Assembly (NCBI GenBank): GCA_030027265.1
Contig: JASENG010000007.1
Coordinates: 164,484 to 228,483, forward strand
Length of the DNA stretch: 64,000 bases
Source of the DNA: Lysinibacillus fusiformis
GTDB taxonomy: Bacteria > Bacillota > Bacilli > Bacillales_A > Planococcaceae
Reading direction: 5' to 3'
The first letter of the stretch is position 1. Each line of letters opens with the position of its first letter. Shown here piece by piece: positions 16,662 to 25,593 of the stretch. The notes below the pieces were generated by a model. It saw nothing but the letters and a program-made list of their open reading frames with translations, ran no database searches and was not told where the DNA came from. Both the position numbers and the translations under genes were made by a program.

Positions 16662-19541
16662 CTATTCCTCCACCAAATAATGATAAATATCATACTGAAC
16701 CGGGCTTTCAAGGACCATGTTCATAGTCACGACACCATATTGGGTGCCTTCTTCTTCAAGTTTTTGATTCTTGGCGGATACGCTTTCTACATTGACTGGG
16801 CCGAGGTAATAAAAATCCTTTCCTTCTCCATTATGTTTTTTTACAAATAGGTGTACATCTACACCATTCTCTGTTGAATGGACAATTGGATTAATATCTT
16901 TTGCCATGATTGTTCGATTTTTAGTGGAGCACCATTGGAATAAATCATTAGATAAAAATTCATCTAAGTATTTTGTGGCAGCGTCTTCTTCTTTTTTATG
17001 GTAGTTAACAAATATCGGACATGTACCATTTTTGATGCGTCCACCGTTTAATGTGCCTTCTTCGTTTTTCTCCCAATTAAAGAGTCTGCACACATCTCGC
17101 CGTGAATACTTTTCATACAATGTAAACGGCTTTGTTCGATCATATTTTTCATTTTTTATATAAGCGCATTTAACAATATCCGCTATATATCCACTGAAAT
17201 AGGAGTCTCTTAGGCTTTCTTGTATCACTTCGTTAAATTGGTAGGAGCCATTTACTAATTCGATAATTGATTTCCCACCATACTTTTTTACATCGTTTTG
17301 AACAAAGAAATTTAAAGCAAATAGATTTTCTACAGATTGTATTGTTGCCTCATCCGCATAAGTTCCGAAGACCCTTAATTTTTCTAAATACGATTCTTTC
17401 GAAATAACCGTATCCTTCAGCAATTCTTCAATCAAAATTACTTCATGCATTCTTTTTCCATTTAAAAATTCCTTTGAAATCATTGTCAGCACGGCTTGTT
17501 CATAATCAGTGAGGGAAGCAATATCTTCTTTCATTTTTAATAGGAAATTATAATAGGTATCTGAATAGCCGATTATTACTTCTGGGTCCAGTGAGTTTTG
17601 TTCGATAAAATCAAACAGTGTCGGAATCCTACCTAAACGATTTTTCACTTCTGTATAAGCATCTTTTAACGTTTTTAATGTCGATAAATTTGTATTATTA
17701 ATTGCTTCGAAAATTTTCTTCTTCGCAATCTCTTCGAAGTTAATGGTTGAAACACCTTGAATATAATCTGTATTTACGGTTTTGCGACGGACGTTATCTT
17801 TGTTCATCGATTGATCTCCAGACAAAGCGATTGGAATGAGATAGTTATTTTTATAGTTGCCGATAAAATCAATAATTGTTACATAGTCCTTGGAATTGTG
17901 TTTACGTAAACCACGCCCAAGCTGTTGAATAAAAATAATACTCGATTGTGTTTGGCGTAACATAACAATTTGATTTAAGAAGGGGATATCAATTCCCTCA
18001 TTAAAGATATCGACCGTTAAAATATACTGAAGCTCACCATTCTCTAACTTTTGAATAGCTTCTTCTCGCTCTTCTTGTGTATTGTCTCCAGTTAAAGCAG
18101 TTGTCTTAAGACCCGCTTCATTTAAAGCTTGAGAGAGGGTCCTTGCCTCTTCTTTTGAGCTACAGAACATTAGACCTTGAACCCGATCACCTGAATGCCC
18201 GTAATAATTTATTTTTTCTATGATGTGCTTCACACGTTCACTAGAAACTAAATTCCTAAGTTCAGTAGCATTATCAATGATTTCTCCATCTTTTTCATAA
18301 TCCGTTACACCAAAGTAATGAAACGGACAAAGCATATCTTCCTCTAGAGCCGCCTGAAGTCGAATTTCATACGCAATATTGTAGTCAAACAATTCATAGA
18401 TATTAAATCCATCCGTTCGCTCAGGGGTAGCAGTCATACCGAGTAAAAATTCAGGTTCAAGATAATTCATTACCTTTAAATAGGAATCTGCACCCGCTTT
18501 ATGAACTTCGTCAATTAATACATAATCAAAGTGATCCTTAGAGAACTCTTGTAAGTAATTATCTCTTGAAATCGTTTGAATGGTTGCAAACAAGTACTTA
18601 GCATCAACATCTTTAGAATTACCCGAAAGAATTCCATAATCATCTTCGTTCCCACCAAGAATTGTGCGATAATCTTGCATTGCTTTCTTTAAGATTTGTT
18701 CACGATGCACTACAAACAACATATTCTTTGGCGCGAAATTTCGTACATCAAATGCAGATAAATAAGTTTTCCCAGTCCCGGTTGCAGAAATGATTAACCC
18801 TTTATTAGCCCCCGTTTCTCTAAGATCCTTTAACTGTTGAAGTGCTATAGATTGCATCTTATTAGGTTGAATCGCTAAGCTCTTGGCTAAATCATTTGTA
18901 AGATATTTTGTGTTGATTTCTAAAGCATTAGTTGCTGTATGTTTAATAAACGGCTGTAATTCGTAAGTTTGTTTATATGCATTAATCCATTCTTCAGTTA
19001 AAGGGATTGCTGCATTCCAAGCATCTTCGAATTGATTTTTAAAATGGTTAATAATTTCGCCATTCTCTAATGATGTTAAAAATACATTCCATTCATAATT
19101 GGCTTTTAATGCACTGTCTGTTAAATTTGAGCTTCCAACGATTAATGAATAATAATCCGTATGCTCAAAAATGTACCCCTTGGAATGAAATCCTTTTTCT
19201 CCAGTCAAGCGAACTTCCACATTATCTAGTTTTAGCAATTCCTTAAACATTTTCGGCTGGTTAAAATTTAGGAAAGTGGAAGTAAGAATTCTTCCTTTAA
19301 TCCCTTTTAGCTTTAAGTCTAACAACATTGTTTTTAATGTTGCCAGACCCCCCTCAGTGATGAAAGCAACTGAAAATGTGAAAGTATTACATGTTTTTAA
19401 TTCTTGTAGTAGGGTAGTTAAAACCGATTCATGGTTTTTATTAGTTAGTAGCTTTGGTTTAAATTGTGCAGAAACTGGTTTATTTTGATCAATAAATCCT
19501 TTATGTAAGGAGTTCTCAATTTTTCGAATAAGTTGTTCCAA
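16662..19541 (-). CDS. PLD nuclease-like SF2 helicase with DUF3427-like C-terminus
   Basis: This 959-aa protein starts at TTG 19541 with GGTGGG six bases upstream. The N-terminal ~200 residues are phospholipase-D-like with one HKD-type motif: HSKGYIF then VGSSNLTDSAL near residues 118-145. The SF2 helicase core has Walker A SATGTGKTYL near 252, DEVH (IDEVHKAG) near 343, GMTATPERTD and motif VI QQLGRGLRKH. The C-terminal ~330 residues match the DUF3427-type extension in layout (YSRRDVCRLFNWEKNE is typical). A lone HKD motif suggests the nuclease acts as a dimer. The Nudix gene lies 24 bases upstream in the same orientation, so they form a two-gene operon. Such helicases occur in defence islands; activity here is inferred. 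Confidence 0.75.
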   Translation of the reverse strand: MEQLIRKIENSLHKGFIDQNKPVSAQFKPKLLTNKNHESVLTTLLQELKTCNTFTFSVAFITEGGLATLKTMLLDLKLKGIKGRILTSTFLNFNQPKMFKELLKLDNVEVRLTGEKGFHSKGYIFEHTDYYSLIVGSSNLTDSALKANYEWNVFLTSLENGEIINHFKNQFEDAWNAAIPLTEEWINAYKQTYELQPFIKHTATNALEINTKYLTNDLAKSLAIQPNKMQSIALQQLKDLRETGANKGLIISATGTGKTYLSAFDVRNFAPKNMLFVVHREQILKKAMQDYRTILGGNEDDYGILSGNSKDVDAKYLFATIQTISRDNYLQEFSKDHFDYVLIDEVHKAGADSYLKVMNYLEPEFLLGMTATPERTDGFNIYELFDYNIAYEIRLQAALEEDMLCPFHYFGVTDYEKDGEIIDNATELRNLVSSERVKHIIEKINYYGHSGDRVQGLMFCSSKEEARTLSQALNEAGLKTTALTGDNTQEEREEAIQKLENGELQYILTVDIFNEGIDIPFLNQIVMLRQTQSSIIFIQQLGRGLRKHNSKDYVTIIDFIGNYKNNYLIPIALSGDQSMNKDNVRRKTVNTDYIQGVSTINFEEIAKKKIFEAINNTNLSTLKTLKDAYTEVKNRLGRIPTLFDFIEQNSLDPEVIIGYSDTYYNFLLKMKEDIASLTDYEQAVLTMISKEFLNGKRMHEVILIEELLKDTVISKESYLEKLRVFGTYADEATIQSVENLFALNFFVQNDVKKYGGKSIIELVNGSYQFNEVIQESLRDSYFSGYIADIVKCAYIKNEKYDRTKPFTLYEKYSRRDVCRLFNWEKNEEGTLNGGRIKNGTCPIFVNYHKKEEDAATKYLDEFLSNDLFQWCSTKNRTIMAKDINPIVHSTENGVDVHLFVKKHNGEGKDFYYLGPVNVESVSAKNQKLEEEGTQYGVVTMNMVLESPVQYDIYHYLVEE

Positions 19542-19565
19542 ACTATTCCCACCATTTCTTCGAAG

Positions 19566-19961
19566 TTATTTTTCCATTGAGATTTTTTCAACCGCAGGAA
19601 CATCCGCAGGGGCAAAATCGAGCTGAGTAATCTCATCTCGTGTAACCCATTTCGTCTCAGCGTGTTCAATAGCGACAGGTTGTCCATATTCTAGTTTTGC
19701 CCTATAGGTTTCGAGTCTAACAATGACCTTTTCATATTCATACGTTGTGTCTTCTACTTTTTCTCCAACGCTGATCGTGCAGCTGAATTCTTCTTGAATT
19801 TCTCGAGCTAATGCTTGTTCGGGTGTTTCGCCAACTTCGATTTTTCCGCCAGGGAATTCCCAATAATTCGGAAGGGACATTTCAGGACTTCTTAATGCAC
19901 AAAAAATTTCATTCTGTTCATTTTCTATAATGGCTCCAACTACGTGGACTTGTTTTTTCAT
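19566..19961 (-). CDS. Nudix (MutT-like) nucleotide pyrophosphohydrolase
   Basis: The best start is ATG 19961 with AAAAGGTGATC upstream; a GTG nine bases earlier overlaps that site. The 131-aa protein carries a Nudix box, GKIEVGE then seven residues then REIQEEF, within a MutT-type fold (WEFPGGKIEVGE). The box ends EEFSC where the consensus has Gly after EE-X, so one position deviates. MutT-type enzymes hydrolyse nucleoside triphosphates such as 8-oxo-dGTP; the substrate here cannot be read from sequence. It is the first gene of an operon with the PLD-helicase, suggesting a functional link. Confidence 0.8.
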   Translation of the reverse strand: MKKQVHVVGAIIENEQNEIFCALRSPEMSLPNYWEFPGGKIEVGETPEQALAREIQEEFSCTISVGEKVEDTTYEYEKVIVRLETYRAKLEYGQPVAIEHAETKWVTRDEITQLDFAPADVPAVEKISMEK

Positions 19962-20093
19962 TTTGATCACCTTTTTACGATTAATAATCTAATTTTAGCT
20001 GATTTCCAATATTTGAGCATTATTTCCTTACTATTTTCCTGATTTGAATGATAAATTATTCAATAGGAAGTGTACAGGAAGAGGTGGATCTTA

Positions 20094-21041
20094 TTGCAGG
20101 GAAATGAAGAACAGCATCGCCTTAGAGAGCTTGAGATGGAAAAACTCCGTCAAGAAAAAGCGGCATATGCGCGTAAGTCAACAAGTATCAGAACTAGAGT
20201 GATAGCTAGAAGTGAAGGGGAACGTTCTCTCTTAAAGAAAGAAAGAGAGTTGCGCAAACGTTTTACCGAGACGATTAAGAACGATAAGAAAAATGCAGAG
20301 GTCCTGTATCGCTATGGATTTTTTCTGATGGATAGGGGGGAGTATTCTAAGGCGATTCGAAGATTTGAGGAAGCATTAGATGTAAATGATCGGAGGGATT
20401 GCTCTTTTCCTTTAGAAAAGGCACAAATGCTTAAAGCCCATATGTTCATTGGGTTTTGCGCGGGACAACTGTTAAAGCAAAGTTTAGAAAAAGCGGAAAG
20501 TTTGAATGTTGAAGATACGATGTTTGATTATGATTTAAATGTTGAAGGCAAGAGTTTAGAAGATGTGCTTCAGATGTTAAAGAAGGAATCGGAGCATTAT
20601 GTTGCCATTATAAATGGCGAAAAGCGAATCATTTCACTAAATGAATATTTACAATATAAAGGGGGGAGTAAGGGAAAGGTTTTATTAATTAGCTTTGTTG
20701 AGACTGATGTGACTATAAAGATGGGGAATTATCAGGCAAAAAAAGTACCCGAACAATCATCAGAATTACTTCGTTATATGTTAGACATGATATTGAAAAA
20801 GGGTTATGTAACATATGATGATGTACGATTTGACTTTGGTTCCACTTTATCATGGGATACGCTTCGCAGGAATGTGAATAGAACCTATGGATATATTGAT
20901 ACGAAAGAGAGTGTTCAAAAAGTTTTTGAACTTTCTAAGGGTACTTTTAGTGAGCAACATCCACAAAGTTATCAACTCGCCACAACCAATTACATCATCG
21001 TCTTCCGTCAAAGCACCTTTTTGGAATTGGATAATTTTTAG
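20094..21041 (+). CDS. TPR protein with C-terminal winged-helix-like domain
   Basis: TTG 20094 is preferred because AGAGGTGG lies about eight bases upstream; a GTG at 20070 would overlap the site. The 315-aa protein begins with a strongly charged helix (residues 1-60). One clear TPR unit follows (AEVLYRYGFFLMDRGEYSKA, then AIRRFEEALDV). The C-terminal ~90 residues (ELLRYMLDMILKKGYVTYDD then LSWDTLRRNVNRTYGYID) look like an OmpR-type winged helix. A TPR-before-winged-helix order is uncommon. It diverges from the Nudix-helicase operon, with a 130-bp shared region, so it could regulate it. No family name assigned. Confidence 0.6.
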   Translation: MQGNEEQHRLRELEMEKLRQEKAAYARKSTSIRTRVIARSEGERSLLKKERELRKRFTETIKNDKKNAEVLYRYGFFLMDRGEYSKAIRRFEEALDVNDRRDCSFPLEKAQMLKAHMFIGFCAGQLLKQSLEKAESLNVEDTMFDYDLNVEGKSLEDVLQMLKKESEHYVAIINGEKRIISLNEYLQYKGGSKGKVLLISFVETDVTIKMGNYQAKKVPEQSSELLRYMLDMILKKGYVTYDDVRFDFGSTLSWDTLRRNVNRTYGYIDTKESVQKVFELSKGTFSEQHPQSYQLATTNYIIVFRQSTFLELDNF

Positions 21042-21182
21042 AGCAACTAATCAATGTTTGCTCTTTTTTATTTCCCCAAAAACCTTGATATACCAATCTT
21101 CCTAGCTGAGACAAAGGCTGTCTCACCTCTTCGATATACTTTAGCTATCAAGTTCACCACGGACAAAAAGGAGAGGGTTTTT

Positions 21183-22544
21183 ATGATGACAACAACAATT
21201 TCAGTAGTAGAGTTAATGGTGCGTTACGGGTTTGTTTTGGAGATGGAGGAAGGGTTTTATCGCTTGAAGAATGAAAATGAGGCGAATGAAAAGCACTACC
21301 ATGATGTGATCAACAAGTTAGGGGAGCACGGAATCTTGCCAATCGATCAGATGCTGGAATCCGATTTTATTAAAATTTTGGAGAAGCTTTTCGAATCAAC
21401 TGGTGAAATGCTCTATTCACCAAACGAGCTTGCGATTCACACGGTAGATATTTATGTGCGTGGGTTAGTGATACAGCTAAATCGCTTGGGAATTGTAACA
21501 ACAAATAGCTGTGATGGCCATGAGCAAAGAAGTGCCAAGATTTATTTCCAGACAATCGAAATGGCAAAGAAGGCACAAAACTTGCTTGAGCATGTTGGGT
21601 TAGCAAGTCGCAGAAATAATGGTAGTTTAGCTTTCGTTCAAAATCGAAAGGAGCTGCCGCAGTTTGCAGGTCAACTGGCAGCAATCACTTTAGAGCAAGC
21701 TGAAGAATTATGGACTAAAGCCAATCCACTTATGAAAAAGCCGGAGTACTTTGCATTGTTAGAGGAGTTGCTTTCAATCTATGGGGTGAGCGGCGAAGAG
21801 GGAGAGATTCGCAGGTTTGTGCTAAATGAGTTGCGGCCGTATGTGGATCAGCTAGAAGTGGACCATTATGGGAATGTGTTGGCTCAAGTGTGTAACGGGA
21901 ACGGTCCGACAGTGTTGTTAAATGCGCATCTAGATACGGTGGATAATTTCGTCCCAGGACGTGAGATTCATAAAAACGGCAAGATTTGGTCTTCGAGTGA
22001 AGGGGTATTAGGTGCAGATGACCGGGCTGGGGTTTGTATTTTGCTGGCAGTTGCGAAAAGCTTAAAGAATTCGACCTTCCGTGGCACGGTGAAATTTGTC
22101 TTTACGGTCGAGGAAGAAATCGGGTTAGTTGGAGCTCGTCAAGTGGAAAAAGCATTTCTTCGGGATGTGGATATGGCTTTTGTTGTCGATCGTAGAGGAA
22201 CGGGGGATATTGTTACGTCTTGTAGAGGGGAAATCCCATTTTGCTCATCCCAGTTTGGCAGACAAGTAGAAAGAATTGGTCGAGCAGTACACGGGAACCG
22301 TCGCTGGAGTACGATTGCTGGTGGCAGCAGTGATACACGGGTTTGGGCAGAGCAAGGGATTAACAGTGTGAACCTATCTGTGGGGTATTCTAACGAGCAT
22401 ACGGAGGATGAATTCCTTGATATCGAAGCAAACTACGGCACTTATGAAATGGTTACGCAGCTTTTGGAGGATAGCCGTAGTTTAACGAAGGATTATTTTG
22501 AAAGAGGAATTCGCAGACGAGAGTTGCTAAGAAAACGTACTTAA
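21183..22544 (+). CDS. M20/M42-like metallopeptidase with N-terminal SCDGH domain
   Basis: ATG 21183 has AAAGGAGAGG upstream and gives 453 aa. The N-terminal ~220 residues are an extra domain with TTNSCDGHEQRSAKIYF near residue 110, a motif that could bind metal. The C-terminal half is a zinc peptidase: LNAHLDTV, GADDRAGV, TVEEEIGLVGARQ, VDRRGTGDIV and NEHTEDEF supply the expected His, Asp, Glu, Asp and His ligands. M20/M42 enzymes remove N-terminal residues or cleave small peptides in the cytosol. The N-terminal fusion is unusual and its role unknown. A terminator follows. Confidence 0.75.
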   Translation: MMTTTISVVELMVRYGFVLEMEEGFYRLKNENEANEKHYHDVINKLGEHGILPIDQMLESDFIKILEKLFESTGEMLYSPNELAIHTVDIYVRGLVIQLNRLGIVTTNSCDGHEQRSAKIYFQTIEMAKKAQNLLEHVGLASRRNNGSLAFVQNRKELPQFAGQLAAITLEQAEELWTKANPLMKKPEYFALLEELLSIYGVSGEEGEIRRFVLNELRPYVDQLEVDHYGNVLAQVCNGNGPTVLLNAHLDTVDNFVPGREIHKNGKIWSSSEGVLGADDRAGVCILLAVAKSLKNSTFRGTVKFVFTVEEEIGLVGARQVEKAFLRDVDMAFVVDRRGTGDIVTSCRGEIPFCSSQFGRQVERIGRAVHGNRRWSTIAGGSSDTRVWAEQGINSVNLSVGYSNEHTEDEFLDIEANYGTYEMVTQLLEDSRSLTKDYFERGIRRRELLRKRT

Positions 22545-22558
22545 TAATCGAGGGTTCA

Positions 22559-22594
22559 AAAGAGCATTGAAAGAAAATTTCTTCAATGCTCTTT
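22559..22594 (+). terminator. Terminator after metallopeptidase
   Basis: AAAGAGCATTGAA pairs with TTCAATGCTCTTT, an A-tract stem with short loop. Confidence 0.65.
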
Positions 22595-22785
22595 AAATCT
22601 CCAGCCCCAACCAATCCCAAAACGCCACTGCCTTTCTTATATTCATCAATCTCACCTTCCTAAATAATGGAATTTTTGTAAGTCCTTTTTCCAAAGATTA
22701 AGGTAGTTGTGCTGAAGAAGGATTTTTCATGATTTAGACGAACTATGTAAAGAGAGTTTTAATAGAACTGATTTAGGAGGTCAAC

Positions 22786-23292
22786 ATGAACATCCGCGTG
22801 TTAAACGAAGCCGATGCAGCAGATTATCAAGCTCTTCGATTAAGAGCGCTGCAAACGGATCCGATAAGTTTTGGGTCTACATATGAAAGGGAAGTTAATT
22901 TTTCAACCGAGATGGTGAAGGAACGAGTTCGCCCAGCAGAGGACCGTATCGTACTGGGGGCATTTCAAGAGGACGGCGCGTTAGTGGGCATTGTTCGATT
23001 TATGCGCGATATGGACCGAAAATCTAGGCACAAAGGCAATATTTATGGCATGTATGTGGCTCCGGAAGTGCGCGGTCAAGGTGCCGGGAAGGCTTTAATG
23101 GTAGAGGCAATCTCACGGGCAAAGGATTTTGAAGGCGTAGAGCAGATCCACTTGCAGGTTGTTTCTCAGAATGCGTCGGCCAATAAGCTCTACCAATCCT
23201 TAGGGTTTGAAACATACGGTGTCGAACCAAGGGGATTAAAAGAGGGCGAGCAGTACTTTGATGAGGATTTAATGATTTTGTTTTTGAAATAA
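22786..23292 (+). CDS. GNAT family N-acetyltransferase
   Basis: ATG 22786 follows AGGAGGTCAAC. The 168-aa protein fits a complete GNAT domain: GMYVAPEVRGQGAGKALM is the acetyl-CoA-binding motif A, and NASANKLYQSLGFETYG is motif B. Substrate unknown. It stands alone; the 240-bp region before it shows no other gene. Confidence 0.85.
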   Translation: MNIRVLNEADAADYQALRLRALQTDPISFGSTYEREVNFSTEMVKERVRPAEDRIVLGAFQEDGALVGIVRFMRDMDRKSRHKGNIYGMYVAPEVRGQGAGKALMVEAISRAKDFEGVEQIHLQVVSQNASANKLYQSLGFETYGVEPRGLKEGEQYFDEDLMILFLK

Positions 23293-23369
23293 AATAGGGA
23301 AATAATTGTTGGAGCTGTCTCATATGGTCGAATGATGAGGGGGCTCTTTTAGTATAGAAGGGGGACACT

Positions 23370-23810
23370 ATGAAGAAGTACGCTATCGTATTAGCCATTT
23401 TCTTAATTTCGGGCTGCCAAAATACCGATGAACCAATTAGCGTCAATACGGGGCAATCCAATGTTTCAAGCGACAGGCCTTTCTCTGAAGCAGTTGTTGA
23501 TAGGCTTGGGCAAATCGAAAACTTCGAGCGATTCGAAGAGTTTCTAATGAATGCGGAAAAGGGCGTAAAGGATAAGCTGACGATCGTGCAATATACCACA
23601 GAAGGGGATCCGATATTTCAGGAGCTCGACTACGATGGGGCGGTTATCAAATCAACAACTGACACAAGTCAGGATAAATTCGGTTCGGGGGAAATCTACA
23701 AGAAAACGTGTACCTCGATAGAAGTAACTGAAAAAACGGACGTAACAGAATATGTGCTGGCGGGCTGCGATGAATCGGAGGATATGACGCTGTTCATTAT
23801 GGAGGAGTAG
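23370..23810 (+). CDS. Small lipoprotein, unknown
   Basis: ATG 23370 follows GAAGGGGGAC. The 146-aa protein has a lipoprotein signal peptide with lipobox LISGC (Cys 16), then a polar linker and about 110 residues with beta-rich composition. Two further cysteines (KKTCTS and AGCDES) could form a disulfide outside the membrane. Function unknown; it should be anchored on the outer face of the cytoplasmic membrane. Confidence 0.7.
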   Translation: MKKYAIVLAIFLISGCQNTDEPISVNTGQSNVSSDRPFSEAVVDRLGQIENFERFEEFLMNAEKGVKDKLTIVQYTTEGDPIFQELDYDGAVIKSTTDTSQDKFGSGEIYKKTCTSIEVTEKTDVTEYVLAGCDESEDMTLFIMEE

Positions 23811-23862
23811 CGGAGAGGTTTAAATATACGTTTCCGGTAGATTTTAATCTCATATACGAAAT

Positions 23863-23920
23863 GCAACAGATAAGTTGCTTATTGTTGACGTGCAACCAAT
23901 TAGTTGCGTATAATCGATTT
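23863..23920 (+). promoter_or_regulatory. Promoter with twin GCAAC-N6-GTTGC operators
   Basis: Two palindromes with identical arms, GCAAC-N6-GTTGC, lie at 23863-23878 and 23892-23907, 29 bp apart. A -35 TTGACG (23885-23890) and -10 TATAAT (23909-23914) are separated by 18 bp, with the second palindrome filling the spacer. The ATG of the regulator begins only six bases after the -10, so the transcript should be leaderless. The layout predicts autorepression by the ArsR-like protein. Confidence 0.8.
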
Positions 23921-24199
23921 ATGAATTGGGACAAAGACTTAATTTTTAAAGCGCTTGCCGATTCGACTCGGCGGCTAATGTTAGATGAATTTTCGGAACG
24001 TAATGAGCTGACGTTGTATGAACTGACCGCTCGTCTCGTGATGAAGCACAACCTTTCCATTTCAAGACAGGCGATCACCAAGCATCTGAATATTTTGGAG
24101 GATGCAGGGCTCGTTGCATCCGTTCGAAAGGGAAAATATCGAGTACTTATTTATAACAAGGAACCACTTAAAGATTTGCTGGAAGGGTGGATCGATTAA
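23921..24199 (+). CDS. ArsR-like winged-helix transcriptional regulator
   Basis: ATG 23921 begins where the transcript should start, and there is no Shine-Dalgarno. The 92-aa protein fits the ArsR fold: IFKALADSTRRLMLDEFSE, then SISRQAITKHLNILEDAGLV as recognition helix and wing. No cysteine pair for metal sensing is present, so it resembles the metal-independent SdpR/YndB-associated group. It probably represses itself and the VOC gene 76 bases downstream through the twin palindromes. Confidence 0.8.
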   Translation: MNWDKDLIFKALADSTRRLMLDEFSERNELTLYELTARLVMKHNLSISRQAITKHLNILEDAGLVASVRKGKYRVLIYNKEPLKDLLEGWID

Positions 24200-24275
24200 T
24201 TTTATATCAATTGATATAGGTTTGAATTTTAAAGAAAACCATACAATGCAGCTATCAATGGAGGGCAAAATAAGG

Positions 24276-24662
24276 ATGAAAATTATTATTACGAGTATAT
24301 TCGTTCAAGATCAGGAGAAAGCATTGGAATTTTACACAAATATTCTGGGCTTTGTGAAAAAGCATGATGTTCCAAGTGGTGCGCATAGATGGATAACGCT
24401 TGTTTCGCCAGGCGAAGAAAATGGTACAGAGCTTTTACTTGAGCCAAATGAACACCCTGCTGCTAATGAGTATCAACAAAAACTATTTGCAGACGGCATT
24501 CCTGTAACAATGTTCGGGGTTGCAGATATTCACAAAGAGTACGAAAGACTGGTGGAAGAAGGCGTGAAGTTTACGATGAAGCCGACAAAAATGGGGGACA
24601 TCACAATCGCTGTTTTCGATGACACATGCGGCAACCTTATCCAAATGATCGAGCAAGCGTAA
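24276..24662 (+). CDS. VOC (glyoxalase/bleomycin-resistance-like) protein
   Basis: The 128-aa protein begins at ATG 24276 with GGAGGG about nine bases upstream. It has the paired beta-alpha-beta VOC repeats: QDQEKALEFYTNILGF and the C-terminal ITIAVFDDTCGNLIQMIE with the usual terminal Glu metal ligand. VOC proteins are small metal-dependent enzymes or binding proteins; substrate unknown. It follows the ArsR-like regulator and likely belongs to its regulon. Confidence 0.8.
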   Translation: MKIIITSIFVQDQEKALEFYTNILGFVKKHDVPSGAHRWITLVSPGEENGTELLLEPNEHPAANEYQQKLFADGIPVTMFGVADIHKEYERLVEEGVKFTMKPTKMGDITIAVFDDTCGNLIQMIEQA

Positions 24663-24734
24663 TGATGTGGCAAAATAGTTTCTAATGATACTATTGAGAC
24701 CGAATCAAACGGTTGAATTAGAAATATGCAAACC

Positions 24735-24768
24735 AAGAATCCATTGCAATTACGCAAATGGATTCTTT
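24735..24768 (+). terminator. Terminator after VOC gene
   Basis: AAGAATCCATTGC pairs with GCAAATGGATTCTT with a T-rich tail. Confidence 0.65.
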
Positions 24769-24954
24769 TCATTCCATTCAAGGCATGGAAGTCGAGTTGG
24801 AAGTAATTTCCACGAAAAGTATCCTTCATTCAAGGTATTCCTCTTTGAAACACGTTTCATAAGCCAGATCAAAATCATCTTGAAGTAAAATAAGAGGAGA
24901 TTTTTCGGTTATTTGCAGGATGGAACACTGTTTTGGGATAAATAAGGGAAAATT

Positions 24955-25080
24955 TTCCGACTATGTGGAGAAAAATCCGCCATTTTCACGGTTTTCGAGT
25001 CGTTAAGCGGAATCTCTCCGTCTATTTCATCCATTTTTCCTTGTATTTTCTAATTAGTCGGAATTTCTACCTCTATTTAT
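24955..25080. repeat. Degenerate intergenic repeat units
   Basis: AGCGGAATCTCTCCGTCTAT (25006 on) and AGTCGGAATTTCTACCTCTA (25056 on) are related 25-bp units spaced 50 bp apart. A third related unit lies inverted at about 24955-24980 (CCGACTATGTGGAG..TCCGCC). They sit in the 900-bp gap between the VOC gene and the catabolic operon. No credible gene was found in 24770-25450; a 75-codon frame at 25112 looks spurious. Confidence 0.45.
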
Positions 25081-25454
25081 TGGTGAAGATATCGCTAAGA
25101 GTGAAAATATAGTGAGGGGATTATTGGCCCCAATTCAATGGTTTTCATTCAAGATATTTAGGAGAATCCAATCAACATATCCACAAAAATTGCCCACAAT
25201 CCAAATGAACAAGAGACACGGCAGCAATCTTATCCCCGACGGCAAGCTCACTAAGAAAGACTATCAACAATATCCACAATTTTTTGTTAAACGATTAACT
25301 TCTCAAGCTTTCAAAATTACTCATTCTTTGCTTGATTAAAATACTTTTCTAAAAGAACAGCGACTGCTTCATCATCAATCTGGTAAACCAATCTCATTAT
25401 AATCCCCGTAAATAACGTTATCCTCCGATAATTCAAGAGAATTCATCATTGAAT

Positions 25455-25567
25455 AAAATTATCTCTTTTAATCAAAATTACTCTCTTTTAAGTAAAATAT
25501 TTGTCCAAAACCCATTGACACAAAACATTCAGAAAATATACACTATTTATATAAGGTAATGATTACC
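25455..25567 (+). promoter_or_regulatory. Promoter and operator region of catabolic operon
   Basis: Two direct repeats AAAATTA..CTCTTTTAA at 25455 and 25474 lie upstream of TTGACA (25515-25520), which is 16 bp before TATACA (25537-25542). A perfect palindrome GGTAATGATTACC lies at 25555-25567 between the promoter and the first gene. Either the direct repeats or the palindrome could be bound by the IclR-type regulator encoded at the operon's end. Confidence 0.6.
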
Positions 25568-25593
25568 GAAAATGCGTAAAAGGGGTGGAGAGA

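Noticed and set aside
25112..25339. 75-codon plus-strand frame in the gap before the catabolic operon
   Set aside because: No ribosome binding site, odd composition, and it lies in a repeat-like non-coding region.
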